Shown: one piece after another, positions 34,003 to 41,844 of the stretch
Numbering within the stretch: position 1 is the stretch's first letter
Layout of the letters: the number at the start of each line of letters is the position of its first letter
Assembly (NCBI RefSeq): GCF_001577365.1
Contig: NZ_CP014513.1
Span: forward strand, 3,100,001-3,164,000
Reading direction: 5' to 3'
Length of the DNA: 64,000 nt
Source: Frondihabitans sp. PAMC 28766
Lineage (GTDB): Bacteria; Actinomycetota; Actinomycetes; Actinomycetales; Microbacteriaceae
Translations under genes and position numbers: made by a program
The notes under the pieces: model-generated
Databases searched by the model: none
What the model was told of the DNA's origin: nothing
The model's input: only the letters and a program-made list of their open reading frames with translations

Positions 34003-35571
34003 TCAGCTCTTCGAATTCTTGGCGACAAAACCCTTCTCAAGTTGTTGCATCAGGCTATCCCAGGTGGTGTCGATGCCCGGCTTAACGCCCCGGGCGACGT
34101 TCGGGTCTAGGTCGATCCCTGGGTCAATCACTTCGGGATCGCGCCCGAGTGCCTTATTGACAACGAAACCTGTTGCGGCGCCGGCCGCGGCGCCGGCGCC
34201 TCCGAAATGACCTGCCACGAGATCTCCGTGTGACTTCTCTGCCGCCTTTGATTGCTCTTCATGCTTCTCTGCCGCCCGGACTGAAGAACGCGGCCGGGTG
34301 GGCACATCGGCCGAATCTGTCGATGGTTTTGTCGAGTTCACAAGAGGAAGGTCGCTTGACTCGGCCTCCGCCCTTAGCAGGGGTGAGACCTCCTTGCCTT
34401 CTTGGGCACCCCGCCAGAGGCCAAACCCTCCGTCGCCCACCCCGCCTCCCACTGCCCCCGAAGCGGCACCGATTGCCACAGACACGGAGACTTCCGACCA
34501 GTAGCTCTCGCTTCCTGCTTCGGGCAGGTTCTTCACAGCGGCGTATCCGCCTCCGAGAACGGCCCCCTCCGCTCCGCCGACGAGGCCTTTGGCAGCGACC
34601 AAGAGGACGTGATTCCCGAATCCAGAAGTTTCGAACCGGTCGCCGATCGACGTCACGACGTTCGACACCTTCTCCATCACCAGCAGCGCCCGACCGATCT
34701 GCAGCCGGAACTTCTCGAGGGTCGAGGCCACCTTGTAGGCGGCCGCAAAGGCCTCGGCGGCGTCGGCGCCCTCCGCAACTGCATCGCTGAGGCCCGCGGT
34801 GAAGAACGTCAGAGCGAAGCCGGCAGCCGTTTGAACGCCGACGGCGATGAGCAGTTGCTCGAGGATCGTCGTGATCAGGTCGATCGTCTCGTCGGCGATC
34901 CTGGCGAACTCCTCGCAGGCGTCATAGAGGTCGTTCGGGGCCTGCGAGATGCGACGCGCGAAGTCGATGACGGGCTCCACCGCGTCGTGGATGCGAGCGA
35001 TGTCGGGGGCCTTGATGGACGAGAGCGGGTCGAGCAGGGGCGCGATCGATTGACTCGTGATGCGGTTGAGATCATTGCCCAGGCGGGCCCAGACGGTGCC
35101 GGCCTTGCGGATCTTGCCAGTGTCCGCATCCGGGAACTCCAGCGACATCACCATCTGGACGATCTGCCAGCCGTCGGGAGCATTCCCATGGCCGCCCCGC
35201 AGCGAGGGGATAGAGCCGAACGTGGTGGCCGACGACCCGGCGGGCAGCTCGTAGCCGGCCGGCTCGCCCGAATGGCCGGCCGACGCCCACTCGGCGGCGG
35301 CGTGAGTGTGGGCCGAGACGAGCATCCGGTCGGCGATTCCGTCGAGAGCGGACGCGAGCGTCGCCGCATTGCGGATCAGTTGTCGTGCACTCTCGTCGTG
35401 GCCGTCGGCGAACGCATCGCCTGCGGGCCCCTTGCCCGCCGAGTTGTGCGAGTCCGCGTGACCGCCGATGGCGTGCTGCACGGCCTCGCGGACATCGGCC
35501 GCCGCCCGTCGGGCGTTATGGCTGACGTCGACGTACCGGTCGGGATCGACGTCGAGAACGGAATACGTCAA
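34003..35571 (-). CDS. WXG/LXG-like type VII secretion effector
   Basis: 522-aa protein. The N-terminal ~110 residues (MTYSVLDVDPDRYVDVSHNA onward) are helical and WXG100-like, a form used as the T7SS targeting module of large effectors. A middle helical region (about 170-330) follows, including the hydrophobic LLIAVGVQTAAGFALTFFTA. Two Gly/Ala-rich hydrophobic stretches (about 330-380 and 455-475, e.g. GGAGAAAGAATGFVVNKAL) resemble glycine zippers of membrane-active proteins. The tail is GVKPGIDTTWDSLMQQLEKG and so on. I see no known enzymatic toxin domain. TTG start at 35571 behind GGAG. Downstream genes are the immunity-like array. Antibacterial effector is the best guess. Confidence 0.7.
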   Translation of the reverse strand: MTYSVLDVDPDRYVDVSHNARRAAADVREAVQHAIGGHADSHNSAGKGPAGDAFADGHDESARQLIRNAATLASALDGIADRMLVSAHTHAAAEWASAGHSGEPAGYELPAGSSATTFGSIPSLRGGHGNAPDGWQIVQMVMSLEFPDADTGKIRKAGTVWARLGNDLNRITSQSIAPLLDPLSSIKAPDIARIHDAVEPVIDFARRISQAPNDLYDACEEFARIADETIDLITTILEQLLIAVGVQTAAGFALTFFTAGLSDAVAEGADAAEAFAAAYKVASTLEKFRLQIGRALLVMEKVSNVVTSIGDRFETSGFGNHVLLVAAKGLVGGAEGAVLGGGYAAVKNLPEAGSESYWSEVSVSVAIGAASGAVGGGVGDGGFGLWRGAQEGKEVSPLLRAEAESSDLPLVNSTKPSTDSADVPTRPRSSVRAAEKHEEQSKAAEKSHGDLVAGHFGGAGAAAGAATGFVVNKALGRDPEVIDPGIDLDPNVARGVKPGIDTTWDSLMQQLEKGFVAKNSKS

Positions 35572-35575
35572 TGTT

Positions 35576-35863
35576 TCAGCTCCAGACCCGCGCCGAATGA
35601 TCGGCTGCGGCCTCGTAGTTCGTGTTCGCGGCCATGGCGCGGTCGGTGATGTGCTGCGAGGCGGTGATCATCGCTTGGGCCCCCGTGGCCCAGAGAGCGT
35701 GGAGCTCTCGGAACTGCGCATTGGCAGAGCCGGTCCACTCGGCCGAAACGGCTTCGGTCGCCGCCTGGGCCTCGCTCATCAGTTCGTTTCCGAGCGCCGT
35801 GATGCGACCTAGCTCGCGGATCAGCTCGGCCATCGTGCCGCTGTCGACCCTGTGACGCGCCAT
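35576..35863 (-). CDS. WXG100-family small helical protein
   Basis: 95-aa protein with two long helices joined by a turn with EWTGSANAQFRELHALW, containing the W-x-G motif of the ESAT-6/WXG100 family. It ends 4 bases before the effector start. In LXG loci of Firmicutes such small partners (Lap proteins) bind the effector's helical targeting domain and are needed for its export. That role is inferred here. Confidence 0.82.
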   Translation of the reverse strand: MARHRVDSGTMAELIRELGRITALGNELMSEAQAATEAVSAEWTGSANAQFRELHALWATGAQAMITASQHITDRAMAANTNYEAAADHSARVWS

Positions 35864-35864
35864 G

Positions 35865-36214
35865 TCACGCCCCTCGCTTTTCGGTGGAGACGACAGCGGA
35901 CGCGCGCGTGACAGTCACGCTCGAATCGCTGGACGCCCGAGTCACATCGCTCTCGGTCGTCGCATACACGCCGGACGACTCGGCGAGCAGCGCTGCGATC
36001 CGTGAGAGTGCAGCGTGGACCTCGTGCGCACCGTGATTCCACTCGACGAAATCGCCCCGAAGGCTTCGGCAGCAGCGCCCGACCACTCGGAGTCGATCAC
36101 GGTTACGACGAACGAGTTGAGAGCGACGACGCGCCGCTCGAACTCGGCTGAACGATCGGCGAGGCGAGCGGACGCCTGTTCGACGGCCTCCGACGAGACG
36201 GAAAAGGACGACAC
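35865..36214 (-). pseudogene. WXG100-like small helical protein, frameshifted
   Basis: First gene of the effector operon. From GTG 36214 (MSSFSVSSEAVEQASARLAD) the frame runs through VIDSEWSGAAAEAFG. Adding one G to the GGGG run (36055-36058 on the plus strand) continues as GDFVEWNHGAHEVHAALSRI to the stop at 35865, giving 116 aa. W-x-G is in EWSGAAAEAF. The restored protein looks intact, so a base-calling loss is likely. It ends 1 base before the next start and probably forms the second export partner. Confidence 0.72.
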
Positions 36215-36332
36215 GCTACCCCCGATTGACCTGATCAACGGATTCACCCCGAATCCGACATACGAAACAATACGGCCTGCCCGTCGTCTGGTCAATCCGA
36301 ACGATGAAGTGGCACGTACTCGTGCCAGCCGC

Positions 36333-36402
36333 CGCCTCCGGGTGCTCCTTCCTCTACGACCGACTTCAGTCCTGCCTGAATTCAGGCGCAAGTGAAGTCG
36401 GC
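36333..36402. repeat. Direct repeat with palindromic core, right edge of the effector island
   Basis: Second copy of the 28635-28704 repeat in the same orientation. Here the dyad is better: CGACTTCA, a 6-base spacer, CCTGAATTCAGG, a 6-base spacer, TGAAGTCG. It lies between the effector operon promoter side and the SMR transporter gene. Confidence 0.85.
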
Positions 36403-36472
36403 ACCACCAGAAACCTTGCCCGGCCGGGGCAAGGCACCGGCCGAGAAATCCGGAGCCACTACGGTGATCACC

Positions 36473-36811
36473 ATGGGCTACCTGCTGCTGGCGTTCGCGA
36501 TCGTGAGCGAAGTCATTGCCACCACGTTTCTCCGGGTGACGAGCGGGCCGAAAGCGCCGGTGTGGCCCTACGTCATCGTGGTGATCGGCTATGTCGCCTC
36601 GTTCGTCTTCCTGCAGCGGGCGCTCAACACGGGCATTCCGCTCGGCATCTCGTACGCGATCTGGGCCGGGATCGGCGTGATCCTGGTGGCCGTGATCTCA
36701 TGGCTGGTCTTCCACGAGTCATTGACCCTCGTGCAGATCGGCGGCATGGTGCTCGTCATCGCCGGCGTGGCTCTGCTCGAGCTCGGCGGCCGGCACCACA
36801 CAGCATCCTGA
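36473..36811 (+). CDS. Small multidrug resistance (SMR) family transporter
   Basis: 112-aa protein with four membrane helices. It starts MGYLLLAFAIVSEVIATTFL, with the essential membrane glutamate of the EmrE/QacE family in the first helix (AIVSEV), then PVWPYVIVVIGYVASFVFLQ and SYAIWAGIGVILVAVISWLV. It works as an antiparallel dimer exchanging protons for cations such as quaternary ammonium or guanidinium. ATG 36473 is preceded by a GTG nine bases earlier. Confidence 0.92.
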   Translation: MGYLLLAFAIVSEVIATTFLRVTSGPKAPVWPYVIVVIGYVASFVFLQRALNTGIPLGISYAIWAGIGVILVAVISWLVFHESLTLVQIGGMVLVIAGVALLELGGRHHTAS

Positions 36812-36850
36812 CGCCAGAAGAACGCGCCACGAACACACGGGACAGCCACG

Positions 36851-37450
36851 TCAGTCGCGACGCCGCGACCGCTTCTTCAGCGTCTTCTGCATCGTGACCG
36901 TGCCGAGCCACCGGTCGAACTTGAAGCCGACCCTGCCCATCCGGCCGATCTCGACGAAGCCGAACGACGCGTGCAGCCGGATCGACGCCTCAGCGCCCTG
37001 GTCGGCGATGACCGCGATCACCTGACGGATGCCGACCTCTTCGCACGCGGCCAAGAGAGCGGCCAGCAGTTCGCGCCCCAGGCCCTTGCCTGTCGACGCC
37101 GGGCCCAGGTAGATCGAGAGCTCGACCACGGTGCGGTTGACGCCGCGGCCCGACCACGGCTCGACGTGCGCGTAGCCGAGAAGGGTGCCGGCGGGCGACA
37201 CGGCGACCAGGAAGGGCAGGCGCAACTGCGTCGAGCGCGCGAACACGGTCTTCCATTCGCCCATCGACTTCGGCCGCGCGTCGAACGTCACCGTCGAGTT
37301 CGCGACGTAGAGGTTGTAGACGTCGCGCACGGCCGGCAGATCGGCAAGGAGAGCCGGAAGAATATCGTACGAGAAGGGCTGCTCGGGTCGCGGCTTCGGC
37401 CTCAGCGCGCGCGGCAGCTGGCGACGCGGCTGGTATTCCTCTTCGAGCAC
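36851..37450 (-). CDS. GNAT-family N-acetyltransferase
   Basis: 199-aa acetyltransferase of the phosphinothricin-acetyltransferase type. VRDVYNLYVANSTVTFDARP near the N-terminus and the acetyl-CoA loop GPASTGKGLGRELLAAL (about 125) are conserved; the C-terminus has LHASFGFVEIGRMGRVGFKF. GTG start at 37450, 4 bases after the Ung stop, so it is the last gene of the AlkB-Ung operon. Confidence 0.88.
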   Translation of the reverse strand: MLEEEYQPRRQLPRALRPKPRPEQPFSYDILPALLADLPAVRDVYNLYVANSTVTFDARPKSMGEWKTVFARSTQLRLPFLVAVSPAGTLLGYAHVEPWSGRGVNRTVVELSIYLGPASTGKGLGRELLAALLAACEEVGIRQVIAVIADQGAEASIRLHASFGFVEIGRMGRVGFKFDRWLGTVTMQKTLKKRSRRRD

Positions 37451-37454
37451 CCGC

Positions 37455-38149
37455 TCACCCTGCCACGTCCGGCAGCCGCCAGTCCACCGGCTCGGCGCCC
37501 TGCGCGACGAGCAGCTCGTCGACCCGACTGAACGGCTTCGACCCGAAGAACCCCCGCGACGCCGACAGCGGCGACGGGTGCGGCGACTCGACCGTCGGCA
37601 CGTCGCCGAGCAGCGGCTTCAACTCCTGGGCCGGTCGACCCCACAGGATCGCGACGAGCGGCTTCCCGCGCGCCGCAAGCGCCCGGATGGCCTGGTCGGT
37701 CACCACCTCCCACCCTTCACCGCGGTGCGACGCAGCCTCCCCGGCCGCACGGTGAGCACTCGGTTGAGCAGCATCACGCCCCTCGACGACCAGGTGCGGA
37801 GGTCGCCATGAGCGACCGGTGCAATGCCGAGGTCCGACTGGAGCTCGCGGTAGATGTTGGCGAGGCTCCGTGGCACCGGCCGCACGTGCGGGTCGACCGC
37901 GAACGACAGGCCGATGGGGTGACCGGGCGTGGGGTAGGGATCCTGCCCCACGATCAGCACCCGGACGTCGTCGAACGGGTAGGTGAAGGCGCGCAGGACA
38001 TCGGCGCCGGCCGGCAGATAGTGATGCCCGGCGGCGACCTCGTCGCGCAAGAACTGGCCCATCGTCGCCACCTGGCCGGCCACGGGCTCGAGAGCACGTG
38101 CCCAACCAGGGTCGACGAGCTCGGAGAGAGGTCGCGGCTCCACGGTCAC
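37455..38149 (-). pseudogene. ung: Uracil-DNA glycosylase, frameshifted
   Basis: Family 1 UDG. The catalytic water-activating motif is [20 protein letters not shown], then [10 protein letters not shown] and the C-terminal [14 protein letters not shown] motif. The frame breaks after VRPG. Adding one G to the CCCC (plus strand) run at 37739-37742 joins [20 protein letters not shown], giving about 231 aa, the normal length. The enzyme removes uracil from DNA. GTG start at 38149 overlaps the peptidase stop. An essential-type repair gene with all motifs intact again suggests sequence error. Confidence 0.85.
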
Positions 38150-38892
38150 TCCACGCCGAGAGTGCCCACGCTGACGCCGACGATGTCGCCCGACTCGTCG
38201 TCGAGCTGCGGCTCGACCCGCCAGACGCTGCCATCGCCGATGACTGCGAGGGCGCCTTCGCCGACGACCAGCGCCGTGTTCTCGTCGATGGCGACCCCGC
38301 CCGAGACGAGACCCGCCTCGGTCGCGGCGATGAGACGCGTCAGGGTGCCCCACTGGGCGGCATGCACGTCGATCGCGAGGTCGACGAGGCCGAGGCCCTG
38401 CGCCAGGGTGACCTCGTCGAGATCCTCGCCGGAATCCTGCGGGCACACCTCGACCCCGCCGATGCGATAACCGCCCAGGATCGCCGTGTCGGCCGCGATC
38501 ATCGCCCCCGCCGAGAAGCCGAGGTACGGCAGCCCGTCGGCGACCAGAAGGCGCACCTGGTCGACGAGTGGCACGACCGCCTCGAAGTAGGCGGGGGTGT
38601 TGCCGCCGCCGATCAGCAGCGCGTCGATGTCCGACAGGACGATCGTGTCGAAGACGTCGCTCGAGACGACCTCGGTGACGAGCGGCTCGCACGGCCCGAC
38701 GGACGCGAGCATCGCGGGGAATCCGCTGCGGAACTCGGCCGACGGCACGTCGTCTTCGACGACGATGAGCACGGCGATGCGGGGAACGGCGCGGCCGATG
38801 CGGGCAGCGCGGGTCGCGGCCTCGGCCACGAAAAGTTCGTAGACCTCGGTGGCCTCGATCGACCAGCCGCCTCCGACGAGGTGGATGCTCAC
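38146..38892 (-). CDS. Type 1 glutamine amidotransferase-like / peptidase S51 family protein
   Basis: 248-aa protein. [40 protein letters not shown] and the nucleophile elbow [11 protein letters not shown] (Ser in GxSAG) mark the peptidase E/cyanophycinase (S51) fold. Start GTG at 38892 overlaps the stop of the phosphoribosyltransferase gene. Probably cytoplasmic; substrate unknown. Confidence 0.85.
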   Translation of the reverse strand: MSIHLVGGGWSIEATEVYELFVAEAATRAARIGRAVPRIAVLIVVEDDVPSAEFRSGFPAMLASVGPCEPLVTEVVSSDVFDTIVLSDIDALLIGGGNTPAYFEAVVPLVDQVRLLVADGLPYLGFSAGAMIAADTAILGGYRIGGVEVCPQDSGEDLDEVTLAQGLGLVDLAIDVHAAQWGTLTRLIAATEAGLVSGGVAIDENTALVVGEGALAVIGDGSVWRVEPQLDDESGDIVGVSVGTLGVE

Positions 38893-39407
38893 GTGCTCAC
38901 CGTCACGGGGGGCAGGGCGCTCCACGGGAAGGTGATCCAGTCGGCGGTGTGGCGCCACACGTGATCCGGCTCGAGGATGGTGCGCGGCTTGGCGTAGAGG
39001 CACACCGTATGCACGTCGGCGCCGATGTCGCGCAGCAGGCCGCGGACGAGCTCGAGCGTGCGGCCCGAGTCGGAGACGTCGTCGACGAGCAGCACGCGCT
39101 TGCCGGCGAGGGCAGGAGCGTCGAGGGCAGGAGGCAGGATGACCGGCCTGTCGAGCACCGAATCGACCCCGGTGTAGAACTCGACGTTGATCGACCCGCA
39201 CATCTTGGTGTCGAGCGCGTACGAGATCGCCCCGGCGAGCACGAGACCGCCGCGCGCGATGGCGACCACCACGTCGGGGCGGAACCCCGAGGCGAGGACG
39301 TCCTGGGCGAGCTCACGGGCGGCTTCGCCGAATTCGAGCCAGCCCAGGATCTCGCGGGTGGAATCCCGCCCGGCATCGATCGGGGCGTCTTCGGGGAGGA
39401 GAACCAT
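38889..39407 (-). CDS. Phosphoribosyltransferase
   Basis: 172-aa type I PRTase. The PRPP-binding loop is [18 protein letters not shown], and [20 protein letters not shown] forms the pyrophosphate loop region. It resembles hypoxanthine/xanthine-guanine type enzymes (Gpt-like), so purine salvage is likely. ATG 39407 was chosen; GTG 39416 is an alternative. It lies between AlkB and the S51 peptidase in one operon. Confidence 0.87.
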   Translation of the reverse strand: MVLLPEDAPIDAGRDSTREILGWLEFGEAARELAQDVLASGFRPDVVVAIARGGLVLAGAISYALDTKMCGSINVEFYTGVDSVLDRPVILPPALDAPALAGKRVLLVDDVSDSGRTLELVRGLLRDIGADVHTVCLYAKPRTILEPDHVWRHTADWITFPWSALPPVTVST

Positions 39408-39479
39408 GGAGTCCACCGTAGTGCGCGCGGGTGCCCCCGGGCGACGGTCGATCGCCGCCTCGAGCGACGATCGACGGTG

Positions 39480-40139
39480 TCAGGCCTCGCGCGACCAGAC
39501 CGGCCGGAACTGGATGCTGATGCGCGGCCCGACGGCCCGCTTCGTCTTGGCGATGGAGTGCTCGTGGGTGCGCTGGCAGCTGCCGCCCATCACGAGCAGG
39601 TCGCCGTGGCCGACGGGGAATCGCCGCACCTCGCCGCCCGAACGCGATCGCACGGCGAGCGACCGGGCAGCGCCCACCGAGACGATCGCCACCATCGTGT
39701 CGCGGTCGATGGCCGGGCCCACCTTGTCGCCGTGCCAGGCGATGCTGTCGTCGCCGGTGCGGTAGAAGCAGAGCCCCGCCGTCTCGAAGACCTGCTGGGG
39801 CGGCCGCCCGTAGTGGTCGTTGAGCTTCTGCTGGGCCTCGACGAGCAGCGGGTCGGGGAAGGCGTCGTCCGACCCGAACCACGACACCAGGCGCGGCACG
39901 TCGACGACGCGGTCGTACATCTCGCGGCGGTCGGCGTGCCACGGCACCTCGTCGACGAGTCGTTCGAACAGCTCGTCCGAGCCGGTGACCCACCCGGGCC
40001 GCACGTCGAGCCAGGCGCCCTCGCCGAGGTCGATCCGCTCGACCGCGTCGCCGAGCGCGCCCAGCCGCGGCGCGGCGACACCGTCGGCCGCGGGCGCCTC
40101 GAAATCGTCGAAGAGCGAGGTCTGGAAGGAGATCGACAT
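39480..40139 (-). CDS. alkB: AlkB-family 2OG-Fe(II) dioxygenase (DNA alkylation repair)
   Basis: 219-aa dioxygenase. Iron ligands His and Asp are in AWHGDKVG, the distal His in QRTHEHSI, and 2-oxoglutarate/substrate arginines in PRISIQFRPVW. FYRTGDDSIAWHGD is typical of AlkB. It removes alkyl groups from DNA bases by oxidative demethylation. First gene of a five-gene operon; a LexA box lies 22 bases before the start, so SOS induction is expected. Confidence 0.9.
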   Translation of the reverse strand: MSISFQTSLFDDFEAPAADGVAAPRLGALGDAVERIDLGEGAWLDVRPGWVTGSDELFERLVDEVPWHADRREMYDRVVDVPRLVSWFGSDDAFPDPLLVEAQQKLNDHYGRPPQQVFETAGLCFYRTGDDSIAWHGDKVGPAIDRDTMVAIVSVGAARSLAVRSRSGGEVRRFPVGHGDLLVMGGSCQRTHEHSIAKTKRAVGPRISIQFRPVWSREA

Positions 40140-40160
40140 GACGAGAACGATACGCGTCTT

Positions 40161-40174
40161 CGAACGTATGTTCT
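40161..40174 (-). promoter_or_regulatory. LexA (SOS) box
   Basis: CGAACGTATGTTCT contains GAAC-N4-GTTC, the actinobacterial/Bacillus LexA consensus, extended on the left by TC (TCGAAC). It lies 22 bases upstream of the alkB start and in the 44-base gap after the oxidase gene. Confidence 0.8.
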
Positions 40175-40183
40175 AGTCGGGGC

Positions 40184-41757
40184 TCAGGTGAGCAGGTGCG
40201 GCTGGTAGAACATCGAGTGCGGGTCGACCTTCTTCTTGATGGCCGTGAGCCGCGCGAGGTTCATCCCGAAGTAACTCTGCCCGGGTGACGGCAGAGAGGG
40301 GTCGGCGTAGTTGACGTACGCCGCGTCGCCCCAGTACGGCGACATCGTCGTGCGGAACCCGTGCACGTACTGGTCGAACGTCTTGGTCGGCGCCCCGTCG
40401 GCGAAGGTCGCTGTGTACTGCACGCTCATCAGCGCCGTCCGGTGCGGGAAGGCCGTGTCGGCCACGGCGATCGCGCCGGCCTTGCCGCCGAGGGCGTCGA
40501 GCGAGATGCCACCCTCGGTCATGCCGACGACCTGCTGTGCCGCCTCGACCGAGCGCACGAGAGCGGTGATGCCCGCGGCCGAGAGCGTCGCGGTCGGCAT
40601 GGTCGACGCGCCCGACTCGGCGACGCGCGTCAGCACCCCTCCGGTGCCGGTCGTGCACTTAGAGGCGGGTTCGCCGGCGCATCCGGCGTAGCGGAGCATC
40701 GCATCCTGATAGGTGTGGGCCGTCGCGACGTTGGTCAGCGGCTTCGTCTTCACCGCCGAGAGGAAGGGGGCGAGCACTGTCGCCACTAGTGCGGACCCCG
40801 TCCACGTGCCCGACACCGTCAGGACCGGCCCGCTCGGGTGCGTCGTGCCGCCGAGCAGCTTGAGCGTCGACCACAACTCGTCGTCCGCACCCGGCGCCCA
40901 GGTCTGCCAGGCGTCGATCACCTCGGCGGCGGCGGTCCACGGCCAGGTCAGGGCGAACATCGTCACGCTCGGGGCCGGCTGCGTCGCGAACGTGAGCGAG
41001 GTCACGATGCCCACGACTCCCCCGCCACCGCCCCGGCACGCCCAGAACAGGTCGCTGTCGCGGCTCGCCGAGGCCTGGTGCACGACCCCGTCGGCGGTCA
41101 CGATCTCGACGCCGGTGAGCTGGTCGCAGGTGAGGCCGAACGAGCGGACGAGCACGCCGACTCCCCCACCCAGAGTGAGGCCGCCGATGGCGACCGTGCC
41201 GCAGGATCCTGCGCCCAGAGCGCGGCCCGCCGACCCCAGCACCTCGTAGACCTTCGCCATCGGCGCCCCCGGCCCGATGGTCGCCGTGCTGCCGTCGGCC
41301 GAGAGCGTCACGCTGTCGAGGCCCGCCGTGCTGATCACGAGCGAGGGCTTCACGTCGGTGCCGCTCGCCCCGCCGGCCGACCAGCCCGCGTAGCAGTGCC
41401 CGCCCGAGCGAACAGCCAGCGGTGTGCCGGTGTTGCGCGCGAATGCCAGCCCGAGGGCGACGTCAGCTGCCGACGCGGCCTGCAGGATGCCGAGGGCTGA
41501 GCATCGTCGAATCGCGGATTCTCCGTCAGCTTGGCCGCTCCATAGCCGCCGCTCGACGGGCGCAGCAGGATGCCACGCACCGCGCTCGAGAGAGAAGCCC
41601 AGCTGTCGGGGCCGGTCGGCGTCGCCGCCGCACTGCTGCTGGTCGGAGGTGGAGTCGGTGACGACGGCGTGCAGCCGGCGAGCACGACGGCCGAAGCGGC
41701 GGCGGTACCCATGGCGGCGGAGCCGGTGAGAAAGGTGCGGCGGGAGAGCGAAGACAC
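40184..41757 (-). pseudogene. Tat-exported FAD-linked oxidase (BBE-like), frameshifted
   Basis: Berberine-bridge-enzyme-like oxidase. The start GTG 41757 gives SSLSRRTFLTGSAAMG (twin-arginine signal) and lipobox VLAGC. The frame breaks after RFDDAQPS; one extra G (near 41490 on the plus strand) restores GILQAASAADVALGLAFARN. FAD-binding PLAVRSGGHCYAGWSAGG follows and the C-terminus is NLARLTAIKKKVDPHSMFYQ, for a total of about 524 aa. Exported folded, lipid-anchored flavoenzyme oxidising an unknown (possibly sugar) substrate. Confidence 0.82.
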
Positions 41758-41844
41758 GGCTCGACCCTACGTCGCCTGAACGCGGCCGGCACCTCGGCAC
41801 GCGCGCGCCCGCCACCTACCATGGGCTCCACAGGAGGCGACGCG

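Noticed and set aside
36304..36897. Plus-strand frame containing RLQSCLNSGASEV and a similar one at 28625-28990 (RLQFCLNSGASDV)
   Set aside because: The shared peptide comes from the 70-bp direct repeat itself; both frames overlap real genes or end in low-complexity sequence.
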